A stretch of DNA of 64,000 bases from Rhabditoides inermis (Eukaryota > Nematoda > Chromadorea > Rhabditida > Rhabditidae). Within the stretch, counting starts at the first letter, position 1. Every line of letters starts with the position of its first letter. The translations under genes and the position numbers were made by a program. Below, in pieces: positions 1 to 13,000 of this stretch. The stretch covers positions 1,046,001-1,110,000 of the forward strand of contig CAWZYM010000087.1 of NCBI GenBank assembly GCA_963966185.1. Direction: 5' to 3'. The notes under the pieces are model-generated. The model had not been told where the DNA came from, did no database searches, and saw only the letters and a program-made list of their open reading frames with translations.

Positions 1-480
1 CGTCCCCTTAGAATAACGGTAGGAAAATAATATGAACTGCGTCATCCCCTTGGAATTACGGTAGGAGAATAATTTGACCTACATCGTCCCCTTAGAATTA
101 CGGCAGGAGAATTATTTGAACTGCATCGTCCCCTTGGAATTACGGTAGGAGAATAATTTGACCTGCATCGTCCCCTTAGAATTACGGTAGCAGAATAATT
201 TGAACTGCATCGTCCCCTTAGAATTACGGTAGGAGAATAATTTGAACTGCATCGTCCCCTTAGAATTACGGTAGGAGAATAATTTGAACTGCATCGTCCC
301 CTTAGAATTACGGTTGGAGAATAATTTCACCTGCATCTTCCCAAGAGAAAAAAAAGTAAGTAATAGGAGATGGAGAATAATTTGAACTGCATCGTCCCCT
401 TAGAATTACGGTAGAAGAAGAATTTGACCTGCATCGTCCCCTTAGAATTACGGTAGAAGAATAATTCGAGCTGCATCGTC
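1..480. repeat. 42-bp minisatellite
   Basis: About ten tandem copies of a 42-bp unit (core CGTCCCCTTAGAATTACGGT plus a TAGGAGAATAATTTGAACTGCAT tail). Unit starts fall at about 85, 127, 169, 211, 253 and 295; the array is interrupted at 327-380 by an A-rich segment and resumes to ~480. Because 42 is divisible by three, the minus strand stays open with a 14-residue period. It lies just past the last visible exon of the ATR-like gene and is probably intronic. Degenerate inverted copies occur at 27184-27370. Confidence 0.9.
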
Positions 481-488
481 CACCCCAC

Positions 489-2062
489 CATGCTCATATC
501 GGCATAGTTCTGGAGGAACTTGAAGGAAGGCTTGGTGCGCAGCGCTGTCTGCTCGCACACCGCCGGGAAGACCTCTTGCACCTGCACAACAATCTCTATC
601 GTTTCTCTCTATCTCTCTCTCTCCTTCTCTCTCATCAGTTACCGCCTGTGCCGGTAGCACATCTACAAGTTATTGTGCCGGTAGCACAATAGCTTGCTGC
701 AGCATCTCTAACGGACCCTTACCGCACTCACCAGGTCCCGTCTGCTCTTGCCCGTCACATCTCGGATATGCTCGAGGAGGGGCAGCGCGCACTCGGCCTC
801 CACCGAGCCGTCCTTGGACAGGAGCGCCAGCGGACATAGCAGAGGGATCGCCGCCACGATGAACCTGAGTTGACATGACATCACAACCAGAATCATATTT
901 TCTTATTTCCATAATAAAAAACAAAACAAAATTCAATTCAAAGATAGATATGACATAATCACACGTAGATTAAGAATAGAATGGGAGTGGAACATAAGGT
1001 TGTATAATTTGAATAGGCTGATAAAAGACCACCCACTCCTCGTCGCTGCCGTAGCCGAACACCTTGGCGAGCATGTGGATGGGACGCTCGATCGACTGGC
1101 GCTCGTCGAGCAGCTTCTGAAGGGGGAGAGAGTGTGGCAGGGGGGGGGGGGGTGAGAGAGAGAGGAGAGAGAGGAGAGAAAGAGAGGGAGAGAGAGCCTA
1201 CATTGTATCCCTCCTGCTGCCGCTTTTCCGCCATCTCGCGCTGTATCGCCGTCCACAGCTCACCACAAATCGCCTGAACAATTTTCAACGAATCAATAAT
1301 CCATTCCACTCACCCTGCAGTGCCGCTCGAACACTTTCCTCGGCTGCGGCTTGTGCGGGTGAAGGCGCGTCGCCAGCTTCTGCAAACACACCGAAATCGT
1401 TTTCCCTTGTTACTTCGCTCGCATAAGTCACTCAATATCCCCACATCCTCCACGCATACAGCACGGTAGCAAGACACGCTCACAGAAGAAGAGAAGTTAG
1501 TTCGGGGTAATGATTGGAAGTCGTTGGACAAATGAGAGAGACTGACCACCACTATTTTAACGATGCTCGTCACTCATTCCGCCTCACTCCATCGTGGATA
1601 AGACACACCGTACGGATCGGCATGACTACCCATCCCGATCGCACGATTCGTCGTACCCCTCCCACACCCACCCCGACCAGCCCCTTGGCAATCGTCTCCA
1701 GGTCGGCGTTCCAGTGGTACTCGGCGCACAACGCCAGCAGCTGGCACAGCATCGACGAGGCGAGCGCGGCCGTCTGGCACTCGCTGCAACGGAGAGAGTC
1801 AAGGGTTACGGAAAAGGAATACATGAAAAACGTTTCTAGTAGGATAGTAGAAAAACAATTTACTCTCAATCATTTGTTATGTAAATGTCTGTTGTCGGCT
1901 TAGATTTGGTGATTGGGCAACAAAGTAAAAGAAAATGGAATCAGGGGATTTCGAAAAAGAAAAACCCACCTCGCCAGAGCAGCCAGAAAGGGCGCGACGC
2001 GCAGCATCATCGTCTCCTCGCGCTGCGCCGTCTCCTCGTCCCTGCAACAAGCAGTCTCTTTG

Positions 2063-2099
<37 letters not shown>

Positions 2100-2389
2100 A
2101 TCTCTCTCTATCTTAACACTGTCTCTCCCTCTCTTCCCCCTTCTAGTGATCACACTCAAACCTTCCAAAAAAAAGGAAAACTAGAACAGAATGTTATAAC
2201 TAATTAAAGTACAACAAAAGTCAGCTGTATCACACCCGCCTTCAAGTGTCGCCCCCCTCTCCCCCACCTCATCTCATCCATCGTCTCCTCGAGTGGCGAG
2301 GCGATCTTGATGAGGGTGAGCTTGGCGGTGTGCAGGATGTCCGCCGGACACTCGCCGCCCACCAGCACAGCGAACGCCTCGCTAAAGTC

Positions 2390-2432
<43 letters not shown>

Positions 2433-5400
2433 GGCTGAGTTTTCGCAACTGGAATCGACTCCAAACTTCAATGCCAAAATGCCATACGATTCAAGTCTTT
2501 TCGATCAAATCTCTTCCACTCACAGGTACTCGTCTCGCACCGCGCCGTCATCGTCGCCCGCCATCACCGCGCTCTCCAGCCACACCTGGATAGGGAGAGG
2601 GAGAGGGAGAGGGAGAGGGAGAGGGAGAGGGAGAGGGAGAGGGAGAGGGAGAGGGAGAGGGAGAGGGAGAGGGAGAGGGAGAGGGAGAGGAGAGGGAGAG
2701 GGAGAGGGAGAGGGAGAGGGAGAGGGAGAGGGGAGAGAGGGAGAGGGAGAGGGAGAGGGAGAGGGAGAGGGAGAGGGAGAGGGAGAGGGAGAGGGAGAGG
2801 GAGAGGGAGAGGGAGAGGGAGAAGGAGAAGGAGAGGGAGAGGGAGAGGGAGAGGGAGAGGGAGAGGGAGAGGGAGAGGGAGAGGGAGAGGGAGAGGGAGA
2901 GGGAGAGGGAGAGGGAGAGGGAGAGGGAGAGGGAGAGGGAGAGGGAGAGGGAGAGGGAGAGGGAGAGGGAGAGGGAGAGGGAGAGGGAGAAGGAGAGGGA
3001 GAGGGAGAGGGAGAGGGAGAGGGAGAGGGAGAGGGAGAGGGAGAGGGAGAGGGAGAGGGAGAGGGAGAGGGAGAGGGAGAGGGAGAGGGAGAGGGAGAGG
3101 GAGAGGGAGAGGGAGAGGGAGAGGGAGAGGGAGAGGGAGAGGGAGAGGGAGAGGGAGAGGGAGAGGGAGAGAGAGAGGGGGGAGAGAGACAGAGAAAGAG
3201 AGAGAAAGATAGAGAGGTCCAACCTCCTTGGCCTTGTCCTTGGCGTCGCGCAGATGCGACAGCAGCGAGAAGAGCAGCGAGCACATCTCTGAACACATCG
3301 ATATGGCAAACCATGGACGGAAACGTAAATGTAAACATCTTCACTTAACTATCTACGAGTTGGTCGAAGTGTGTGTAAAGTGAGTGAGTGAGTGAGTGAG
3401 TGAGTGAGTGAGTGAGTGAGTGAGTGAGTGAGTGAGTGAGTGAGTGAGTGAGTGAATGAATGAATGCTGCTTATCCTCACCGGTTCGTATCTGGCTGTTG
3501 AGTGTGTGTCGATTCTGGATGGCAGCCAGCAGCACTTGGAGCAGCAGATCCGGCACCTCGGACACCTCCGGATTCAACACACCGGAAGACACCTCGCGAC
3601 ATGTCGCGCACGCCACTCCAGATGACGTCACCTCGAGATAATTAAGTTTGCAGTGATCGCACTACCGTAACCTCCAGTACCTCACTCCTCGCACTGGTGG
3701 CGTGGAGAGAGCGATTTATGGCATGCAGAACGAGCGAGACGTCGGTGGACGAGTTCTAAAGATGGGTTGTCAGGAGAGAGAGAGAGAGAGAGAGAGAGCA
3801 GAGAGAGAGCAGAGCAGAGCAGAGTACTCACCGCCAGATCGCGCACGTTGAGTAGCTCCAACGCGATCTGGATCAGGCGGCGGTGCGAGTCGGCCTGGAA
3901 TAGATGTATTGCTTGTCAGAACTCTTCAAGTTCTTTCAACATGAAACCCTCAAAGATCGACTAAACATATGGCCAGTCTCTGCCTATTTAAAACGCCTTT
4001 CGAATTCAGTCGGGAGTTTCGAAAAGGCTGACTCTAGCAACTCTGCTCCTCTCACCTTGTGACTCGCCACCAGCACGGGCAGGTGTGTCAGCGCCGACTC
4101 GACAATAGCCGCGTGGCCAGACTGGAGCGCGCGCTCGAACAGCATGCGGCGCCACTCGCCCTTAAGGGGCAGGCAGGCCAGGGCGGACAAAGTGGCCTCC
4201 TGCACTCCCGGGGCTGCAATCAGGCGGATCGCAGACTTATTTCGGAGAATCGGTTCAGAAATAGCCCAGAAAAGCCAGGAAAAGGGTGAGAAAGGGGAGA
4301 AGAAGAGGCTCGGGCAAACTTGTGAACTGCCATTCGATACACCTCCAGAACGACATGGGCAAGGAAATGGAAAGAAAGAAGGATGCGCCGACACTCACAG
4401 ATGATGTGCTTGCACTGGCTGACAATGTCGTTCATCTCGCGCAGCGCGGGCAGGGAGGCGTAGAACCGGCGCGCCTCCATGCGCACGTTCGCGTCCTGAA
4501 TAGATATGGAATACCGTAACCTGCGTAATTGTGTTCCGTATGACTTATTAGCTCTAGTATCCAGGAAACAGAAGGGGAAACATCAAAACATGTAACATGT
4601 AAACTCACCTTCAACCACGGCATGCTCAGCCAGGCGCCGGCGGCGTCGGCATGCATGCCGCCAGCCGACATCTCCCCGATGAGGCGCATCAGGGCGAGCA
4701 GCACGCGCTCCCCGTCACGACACGCGGGGGAGGCGCACGAGAGGACGGCCTAAGGGAGAGGGGTACTGGTACTTACTCTCATTAGGACTGTCTACAAGTC
4801 GTGAATGGTACAGGAACACTCGGTCAGTGAACGCACGGCAAATGAAACCGATTCACACTCACCTCGCGAACCTCGTCTTCCTTGAGCATGAGCGAGGGCA
4901 GCAGCTGGCGCGAGCGGGCCACTACCTGAACATTCACAGCCTCACAGATCTCTTTTTTTTGTTTGCATTGCACTAGGAGTAGGGTTCCAAGGTGTATTTC
5001 GGCAGAGGTATGGGTCAAAGAAGGGTGAAATTTTCATTTTGAGCAAACTTTCACGCCCAAAATTTGGCTCGAGAGAATCTCACAATCAGAAGAACAGTCC
5101 CCCCTCCCACCTCCTCGATCTGCCCTCCGCCCGCGCCGTCCTTTCCGATGGCGGCGATCAGCTTGCGCTTCTGTCGGATCGCCTCCTCCTTCCGCGTCGC
5201 GAACCGAGACCACGACGTCGTGCAGACAGAGACGAGCCAGGAGCAGAGCGACCTGCAACGTATTCTTCTTTCTCTATTTTCCACCAAGTTGCAGACAGAC
5301 TCGGTCGGAAATGGCAAGCGCGCAAGTAACAGCCCCAGAACGCCCAGAAAAAGGGACAGACAGAAAGATCTAGGAATCTAGTCGTCTAGGACAGGCTCGG

Positions 5401-6738
5401 ACAGACTCGTAAAATCGGTAATAATTTTCGAGCCTTCACTCACGTCTCCTGCCGGACGACGTCGGTGTAGATGAGGAGGTGGATGACGTCGGCGAGCGGA
5501 TTCGGCGAGTCGTCGGTGGCGGCCGACGACGACTTGAGCAGGTTCTCCGCCACTTTCTGAAACCAGCAATCGTCACACAACTCTTGTTCCATGTTTTTAT
5601 CGCTATCAGTCCAAAACCGACATCCCTCTCTAAAACCATCAACTATGTCTTTCTCTCTAGTGTTAGCCGCCAGTCCAGGATGTCCCAGCGATCACATCTT
5701 CTCCCCGACCACCTTGACATTCGGCTTCGTGGCTTCGGCCATCTCTTCGAGCATCGTCTATGCACTCTCCCTCTTCTCTATCTCTCTCTCATGCCATTGC
5801 CATCACAAATACCCACCTTGACATTGTCCGCAACTCTTCCCAACATCTCTGCCTCCTCTTCTCCCACGTCCTCCGGCTCCGCGCAGCACAGCAGACGGCA
5901 CAGCGCGCACAGCATCGAGACGAGGCGGGGCGCTGTAATGAGAATGTTTCAAGTTCTCAAATCACTCTCTAGTATTTGTATACTTCATCATCACATTTTC
6001 TACATTCGTCAATCGTCATCCTTCGTCATACTGGTCATGTGATTTCAATTTATGAGTGAAAGTATTGTAAGTATGGATGATATACAGTATTGATGTCCTT
6101 TAATTATCTCCACTCACGTATCACTGACGGGAAGAGGAGCGCGTGCGCGGCGCAGAGCCGCGTCCACTCGAGCAGGTCCTGCAAGAATCGAGTACTCAGA
6201 CGACCTTGCGTACACCCTGGATCTATCAAGCGCTGTCGAGGACAACAACCGAAAATGTCTCTACAGGACACTTCATAAACGGCACCTTGATGCTGACTGC
6301 ATCCAACAATCGCTGCCGCCTCTTCTCCCCGTTATCGCTGTCCACACCGTCCGAGTCGTAAAGGGCGACGAGGCGAGATGTGAACGCCTGGAAGAGGGCT
6401 CTCTCTCTCTCTTCTCTCTTCTCTCTCTCTCTCTCTCGCCTCACCCTGCTCAGCGAGTTCAACATGTCTCGCAGCTCGCGCACCCGCTCGTCGCTGTCCT
6501 CCGAGCTGCGGATCTCGTCCTGCAAATTCGAAGGTTTCACTTGAAAATATGCGGAGAGAAAAAAGCTAGGCAAAAAGAGAGAGACGGGGGAGAGAAAGGT
6601 AGAGGAAAAGAGACAGAGACAGAGACACCCGTTCACCTCTAGCTTGAATATCTTGGGTACGAGGAGACGGGCCACCGTCACATGCCCCACGTCGGCAACG
6701 ATCAGCCGCTGCAGCAGGTTCGTCGACTCCTGCAAAAC

Positions 6739-6837
<99 letters not shown>

Positions 6838-9497
6838 AACGGCCTGTCCGTCCGTCTGTCTGTAAGTGACCGTGACGCTCATGCGCCGCTTATATAGCCC
6901 AGCCGGCGCCAGCATGTGAGACCACTGGTACTCAATGAAAACCAACAACTACTAGATGACCTGTGCACTTGACGGCGAACTTTTCGTAGTGATTCATAAT
7001 AGCTGGTTAGAGGATATTCCGAGGGAGTTCGAAGTTGTTGTAAAAGACATTTTTGGAGTCGGTTGAAGAGACCGATCGTTGCTCGTATAGATCTCATCAC
7101 CCACTCATGTCGCCCACCAGACCAGAACTAGTTGATGTGAAAATGAAAACCGATGCGCATTGCGCATACTTCTTCTGTGCTCACAGTCTCACACAGTATG
7201 TATGTTGAGTGTAGTTCCCTCCACCGACCCTTCTCGTGCGCATCTCCATGGTGAGCGCCTTGCACTGCATGGTCTGCAGGATGCTCATCCACAACACGCA
7301 CTCGTCCGTCTGCGACAGCGAGGACACCACGTCCGCCCGACAACACAACACGTTCAGCAGCTTCCTGGAGTGGGGGTCGGTCTATTTGAAAGCATCCCTT
7401 CACTATTTCTCAATCCTGAATTGAAACCTCTTCCGATACAATCGTCTTGAAAAAGTGCGCCTCTTCAGCCCCTTCGGAACGCCTTCGAAACACACTATTC
7501 GATCGCGTGGCAGTTGTGAGGACAGTTTCAATGAAACGCCTAACAAAATAAGACTCACATCAGCGTGTAAAGTACCTCGCCTTTTTGACTGATTGATTGC
7601 TCCACTCACAGCAGTGTGTAGAGCATCCTGGCGCGCACCTCGTCCCGGTCGCCCGTGTCGATGTGGATGACTCGTCGGTAGAGCGGCGACTCGTCGCACG
7701 CGGCCTCGTCGAAGAGGGACACCGACGTGGCGCCGCACACCAGCTCTGCAAGTGCGAACGCCATTCTGCACTCTGATCAGATATGAGTCTCCGCACTCAC
7801 TGTCAATTTGCTAAACTTCTACCTCCGACACGTTTCTGGTGGTAGATAGTCTATCTACTTGTCCCACTCACTGCCACTGCCAATCTGCCCAACAAGAGCA
7901 GTTGAGTGGATTACTAGTCACTAAACCCTCCTCCAACGAGTCGGATTGCCCCTCACACTCACTGCCAATCTGTGCAATCAGCGTGTGCGCGAGCTCTCTT
8001 CTGTCGCACAGTGCAGCGCATTTGAACAACAGGTCGTGCACGCTCGAGCCGAGTCGCTCGCAGTCGTAGACAACGGCGCTGCACATGTGCGAGAGGAGTC
8101 TGGCCAGGATCCACTTGACCAGCTCTGAAACGAGGGGATAGGTTCGCCTGGTGATCACGGAAAAATAAGAGCTTACAGTCCCACTGATCTGTAAGACGTC
8201 GCACAAATAGAAAGTAAAGATAACGTGGAGACTAAATGTAAGAAACTTGCTGAGAGTTTAAGGGAATTTTGAAGAACTTGCAAACGCAGAGAAGCATGAC
8301 GCACCAATTGCGAGCGGTTCGATCCGGTGGCAGTCCTGTAGGGAGAAGAGCACCGACTCGAGACTCTCGCGATGCGCGTGCACCGCAGACGAGGCCTGCG
8401 CCGGCGGCAGGCTCTGCAAGGCGAGAGTAGGGTAGGGAGAGAAGGGATAATAGAAGGTAGGGTAGGGAGAGAAGGGATCAGAGAAGGATCTCTAAAGGAC
8501 TCAACTAGCCTCACCAACTATTGAAGGAATGCATGGACTACAGCCCATGTGAAGAATACAGGGAAACGAGAACGTAGATCTGTGGTGATTCAACGGGAAG
8601 AGGCTAGAGGTGGTGTACGTAGTCTCATATCTCTGATAGTCACAATGTTCGTGAGACGGACCGCACACCTACTTGAATCATACCAAACATCAGTAACCGC
8701 ACCACGAACGTATATAGAACAAATATCTATAGAATGGACTGCAAAAACACCCACGAGGATGTCGTGCTTGAGCTTCTCCTCGAGCTGCATGTTCATCAAC
8801 TTCTTCACCAGATTCAACACCTCGGCGCGCCTGCAAGAGTAGAATCAGTAACATCTATCAACCCTCTTGCTCTACATCCACTCATCTGTGTTATTGTTCG
8901 GCTTTGTATTATCACTCACATTTTCGACATGTCTCTCACTGAACTAAAGCGTTTGATACATACAACAATGCACGTTCAACATGTCCCGGAATTGCAAACA
9001 TGATCGTGCAGATTCATGAAACACATGAGATAAAGAATAGCCAGATTCCTCACCGCTTTTTCTTCTCGTGCGTCTCTCTACACGCCTCCATCTCCTGGTG
9101 TTTCTGGAACAGCGACTGCTCGAGCTGCAGTCGCACCGTCACCGCAGGCGCGGACTTTGGAGCCTAATACTTTACATTATAAGTACTATTTCATTGACGC
9201 AGAAGTTTTTGCTTGATCGAGTTACATTATTAGTAATACAACACGAGGATCTATCACTCACCTCAATTGCTAACCTGTATTTTCTCTGACGTTAGCCTAA
9301 CATTGAGCCTATGTATTGTATCTACTCTCTCATTGTGATTGTAATATTCACGGATAAAACTTTGACTCTCGGACAAATATGAACATCCCACTTACCTGCG
9401 AGGCAGCCATTCTGGGTTGAGTCGCTTGGGTGGGTTGAAGCGAGCCGAACGGCCGCTTGCGCACACCCCTCACAGTACCCTTGCCGAAGTCACTCAT
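489..9497 (-). CDS. ATR: ATR/ATL-1-like checkpoint kinase, N-terminal HEAT region (partial)
   Basis: Large PI3K-like kinase that senses replication stress with ATRIP in the nucleus. I traced 32 exons (first 9396-9497, then 9054-9163, 8755-8830, 8305-8413, 7963-8124, 7610-7745, 7229-7381, 6637-6729 and so on; last 489-581), about 3.2 kb or 1,070 codons of helical HEAT-type sequence. The identification rests on two segments I compare with remembered ATR: exon 4056-4213 ([15 protein letters not shown]) and exons 1314 to 489, whose order and spacing match the ATR region around [13 protein letters not shown] and GKSRRDLV. The start at 9497 follows a possible trans-splice AG. No kinase, FAT or FATC domain is present because the gene runs off the left edge; the last donor is GTGGGG beside the minisatellite. 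The acceptor of exon 3481-3631 and the end of exon ~1680-1783 are uncertain. Other HEAT proteins remain possible. Confidence 0.68.
2592..3180. repeat. (GGGAGA)n hexanucleotide tract
   Basis: About 580 bp of nearly pure GGGAGA on the plus strand with a few GGAGAA or GAGA interruptions. It occupies the ATR-like intron between exons 3224-3288 and 2524-2585. On the transcribed sense (minus) strand it is TCTCCC and runs directly into the acceptor TATCCAG, forming a very long polypyrimidine tract. The long Ser-Pro, Leu-Pro and Gly-Glu reading frames here are artefacts of the repeat. Confidence 0.97.
3378..3454. repeat. (GAGT)n microsatellite
   Basis: About 18 tandem GTGA/GAGT tetranucleotides, ending in three GAAT variants, in the ATR-like intron between exons 3481-3631 and 3224-3288. 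Confidence 0.97.
6742..6834. repeat. (TA)n microsatellite
   Basis: About 46 uninterrupted TA dinucleotides in the ATR-like intron, immediately upstream (in transcription) of the acceptor of exon 6637-6729. Long TA tracts tend to extrude cruciforms and vary in length. Confidence 0.98.
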
Positions 9498-10025
9498 TGC
9501 ATGCCTGTCGATATGTTTAACTTTATAAACATGTAAACACATGAACAAAGTACGAAAAAAATTATTGAAACAAAGAAATCGCAAAGTGCGCGAAATTCCC
9601 GCGGTTTTCGAAATCAACAGAGAGCGGAGTTATCGCTCGCATGATAGCGGACACTATCGCGAATTCAAGACTCCACATTCGAGATAAGCTGCTCCAAATA
9701 GTTCCTTATCAAATACTGTTAATTGTTCATCGAATATGAACATCGTTTTTGTACACACTTTAATAACATTCATAAAATCATTTTATCGCATCATACAGAA
9801 CAAAAAACAAAGACGAGGCGAGAAATCTGAAGCGGTACGTCCTCTAAAGCACATGTAAAGCTCTTTATAAACAAAATACTACTATATACATTTGAGAAAA
9901 ATATGAGAAACTACGTGAATATGAACGGCAAGCACTCGTGAGATCCGAAACATTGCGCAAAAAAAAAAAACACAAAGGTCCTAGAAATTGATCCATGTCG
10001 TCGTAGATTCCTCTCTTACTCCTCC
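9498..10025. other. Intergenic spacer between two co-directional minus genes
   Basis: 528 bp between the MAGUK stop (10026) and the ATR-like start (9497), AT-rich with no convincing reading frame. It must hold the MAGUK 3' end and the ATR-like promoter. It is much wider than the ~100-bp spacing typical of nematode operons, so co-transcription is not supported. Confidence 0.6.
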
Positions 10026-13000
10026 TCACTGCTCTTTGCTCGAAGCCCGCCGTCCTCGCTCCAACCACGAGCTCGGAACCCACGCCGGCTCGCGTTCGAT
10101 TCGATCCACAATCTAAACACGAAAATGTTTTCAATAACCGAGTAAAAACCCCAGCTTCACAGATCTCACACAGATGCAAGAAAACCAACATCAAGTCATC
10201 CTATGTAAGTGACTGAAAGGAACACTCACTTCGCACAGCTGCCGCACCGCCACGTCCAGCTCGCCATTCTCCACCACCGCGTCTACCAGGTGAGCGAGCT
10301 GCCGCTCCAACTGCCGGCCCGCGCACACCACCTGCTCACACTGAAAGACAGAGCGATAGTACTTCTATATATTCCCGACTCCCGATTCCCTGTTTTCCTC
10401 AACCCCCTTAACAACGTGCAACTTATTGCGAGAATATAAGCGTCTTGAATGACTACAAACAGAATTTCGTTCAGCGTTTAGATTACCAAAAAAAAAACAA
10501 TACTCACATCCTCTACCGTATACGCCCGGGGCACGACGGCGGATAGGCCAGTTGCAGTCGAGGCGACAGAAGGCGCGCGCGAGCAGCGGTCGCGGTGCGC
10601 GTCGCGAGTCTCCTGAAATACTCAACTATCTCCCCCCCTCTCTCTCTCTCTCTTCGAAAACGCCGTCGGAACTGCCTTCGAAACGGCCAAAAAGTGCGAT
10701 TCTGCGTTTCGGAGAAGCTCTTCTAAAGTTATTGACCACACCTACACACCTTGAACTTGTCGACCCGCGGCGGGCGCACAAACACCACCACTGGGGTGAA
10801 CTCGGCAGTGCGCAGCGACTGCAGCGCGAGAGGGTGCGGGGTGAGCAGCGGGGTCGCCTGGAGAGATACGAGATCAGAAAGATCATTTAAAATCCATCAC
10901 GCAGACCATAACGGATATGCAAGTTAGCAGATACGGTAAACGGTAACAGGTACGGAGTAAGGTAAAACAGTTATACAAGCTCACCTTTATTCTCGCATCC
11001 CTAACCGACGACAAAGCTGTTCCATAGAGGTTTCCGCGGAACTCGCCAAACTCCAGCATCTCACCCCTGCAATCATGAACTTCAATCGATAATCGATCAA
11101 TATGCCCCACCTGGCAATCATGTTCTGCAGCTGTGTTCTGGTCACAAAGTGGTAGTCGGCGCCGGGGAGCTCATGTTGTCTGAATCAGAATCAGAATCAG
11201 AATATTTATCTCGAATCAAGTAGCACGGTACAATTATGTAAATTACGGCAAGGTTACGGTAAAATACAGTAATGCAGCGCCTACTGCGAGTCCCAATAAC
11301 ACGGATTTCGGTAGTCCCGAGGATGCGTACGGGCTATTGGTGGTGCATGTCATCCCCTGCTTGCAGCTTCTGGGGAAGTTTCGATCTCGGCGGCGGAAAA
11401 TCCGTGCTTCAACGATCGATCGCGAAGAGACGTCTCCGAGAGTTTCATCGTCTTCGAGGATTCCTCTCCAGTCTCAATGCCGTAGATGTAGAGAGTAGCA
11501 AAAGCGAATACCAGTCCAGTTAGTGTCCTCCGCCGCACAGCATTGTTCAGGGGTCGGGGGAATAACAAGGGAAGGCACGCGACCGCGCGCTGGCAGAGAA
11601 AAGAAAGGAATGAATAACGTCAAATATTTCAAAATAAATAAAATAACATTAAATCCATACATCAATAAATCAATATTCAGAATCGTTTTCACCTGGGCGG
11701 CCGGCTCGTGTGTGGTACGGTCGTCGAGAAACGCTCGGGGTAGAGGCTCATGATTCTGTAACATTCATCATATATTCATCGTTCCAAGACCCTGACATGA
11801 TGTTCACAGACTTACACTGACTGGAAACCTGAAATGGCCACTGTCAATCAAATCTGGTCTCACATTCCTATCCAACCCCGGGCGGTCCAATAAGACCAAA
11901 TAATCGAAATCTATGAACTCTCTGAATCGGCCGGCCCACCTCCTCTTGAGCTCGTTCCTGCCGACGCCGGGCGGCCCGATCAGCACCACGGGCCGAGGGG
12001 GCAGCATGCGGGGCCACGCACGCGATACGGGCTCGTAGAAGAGCGAGAGAGACTGCAAGAGAAGATCCGTACACATGGTGATGCACACTGTGAAAGACGA
12101 CTGATCATGGTAACAGACTAGAAAAGACCGAAAAGGGCGCGGGTACTGAAGGATAGGAGTGAGGTGTATTGCATTTCTTGGTGATACTGATACACTGTGA
12201 AACGTTACAGGAGCTGAAATGTGTGACAGGGTAAAAAGGACAATGAATGGTGGGTATTGTAACAAAAAATGGCCGTGCCAAGTGAAATCCGTGACAGAGT
12301 CAAAAATTCTAACGAGTACTAAGTAAGTACTAAGTACTAACACCTAAGTAAGTACTAAGTACTAACATCGTAAGTACTACCACCCACCTCGCTGGGCTTC
12401 GGCGCCGCGTCGCTCTTCTCCTGCTGGCGCAGCTCCGACGGTATCAGTCCCACCCGCAGCTCCAGACCGTTCACGCCGCCTGATGAACAGTCTCTCTCTC
12501 TCTCTCTCCCTCCCTCTCTCTCTCTCTCTCCCTCCCGCCACTCACTGCCCAGCAGCGCCCTCGTCTCCTCTCCGTCCGCGAACGCGCCCCACCCCAGCCG
12601 CCGCGCCTGCCACCAGTGCGCGTCGTTGCTCACCTCAAAACATTGCTCATCTACTCAATCTCAATACACCAATTTTATTCAGAATCGCATTTTCATGTAA
12701 ATATAGCAGGAGAGATGTTCGACTAGCGGCAATACATAGAAAATATACAGGGTTGGTCACAGCGAGATCCACAACTTTCATTACTCCTTCAGCTACGCTC
12801 GTTACTGTAGGAGTAGGATTGTTGTCACTGCGAAAATCAGCACAGTTATTTGGAATAATGAGGAAAGTGCCACGTGTAGAATATATCCTAGCAGTTAAAA
12901 CTGTTCCAACCGTTAAGCAGCTATTAAGTTCCCAAAAAATGTAAAAGAATACAAAATAAATTTCGAAAAATAGCGAAAAAATGCAGAAAAATGTCCAAGA

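Noticed and set aside
1..480. Regular 42-bp periodicity suggesting a CRISPR array
   Set aside because: Units are contiguous tandem copies with no unique spacers, and the genome is eukaryotic.
2479..3348. Several 240-290-codon open frames (Ser-Pro, Leu-Pro, Gly-Glu repeats) on both strands
   Set aside because: All are translations of the GGGAGA hexanucleotide, which has no stop in any frame; they cross real splice sites of the ATR-like gene.
9498..10025. Operon linking the MAGUK and ATR-like genes
   Set aside because: The 528-bp spacer is too wide for a typical nematode operon and shows no polycistronic signal.
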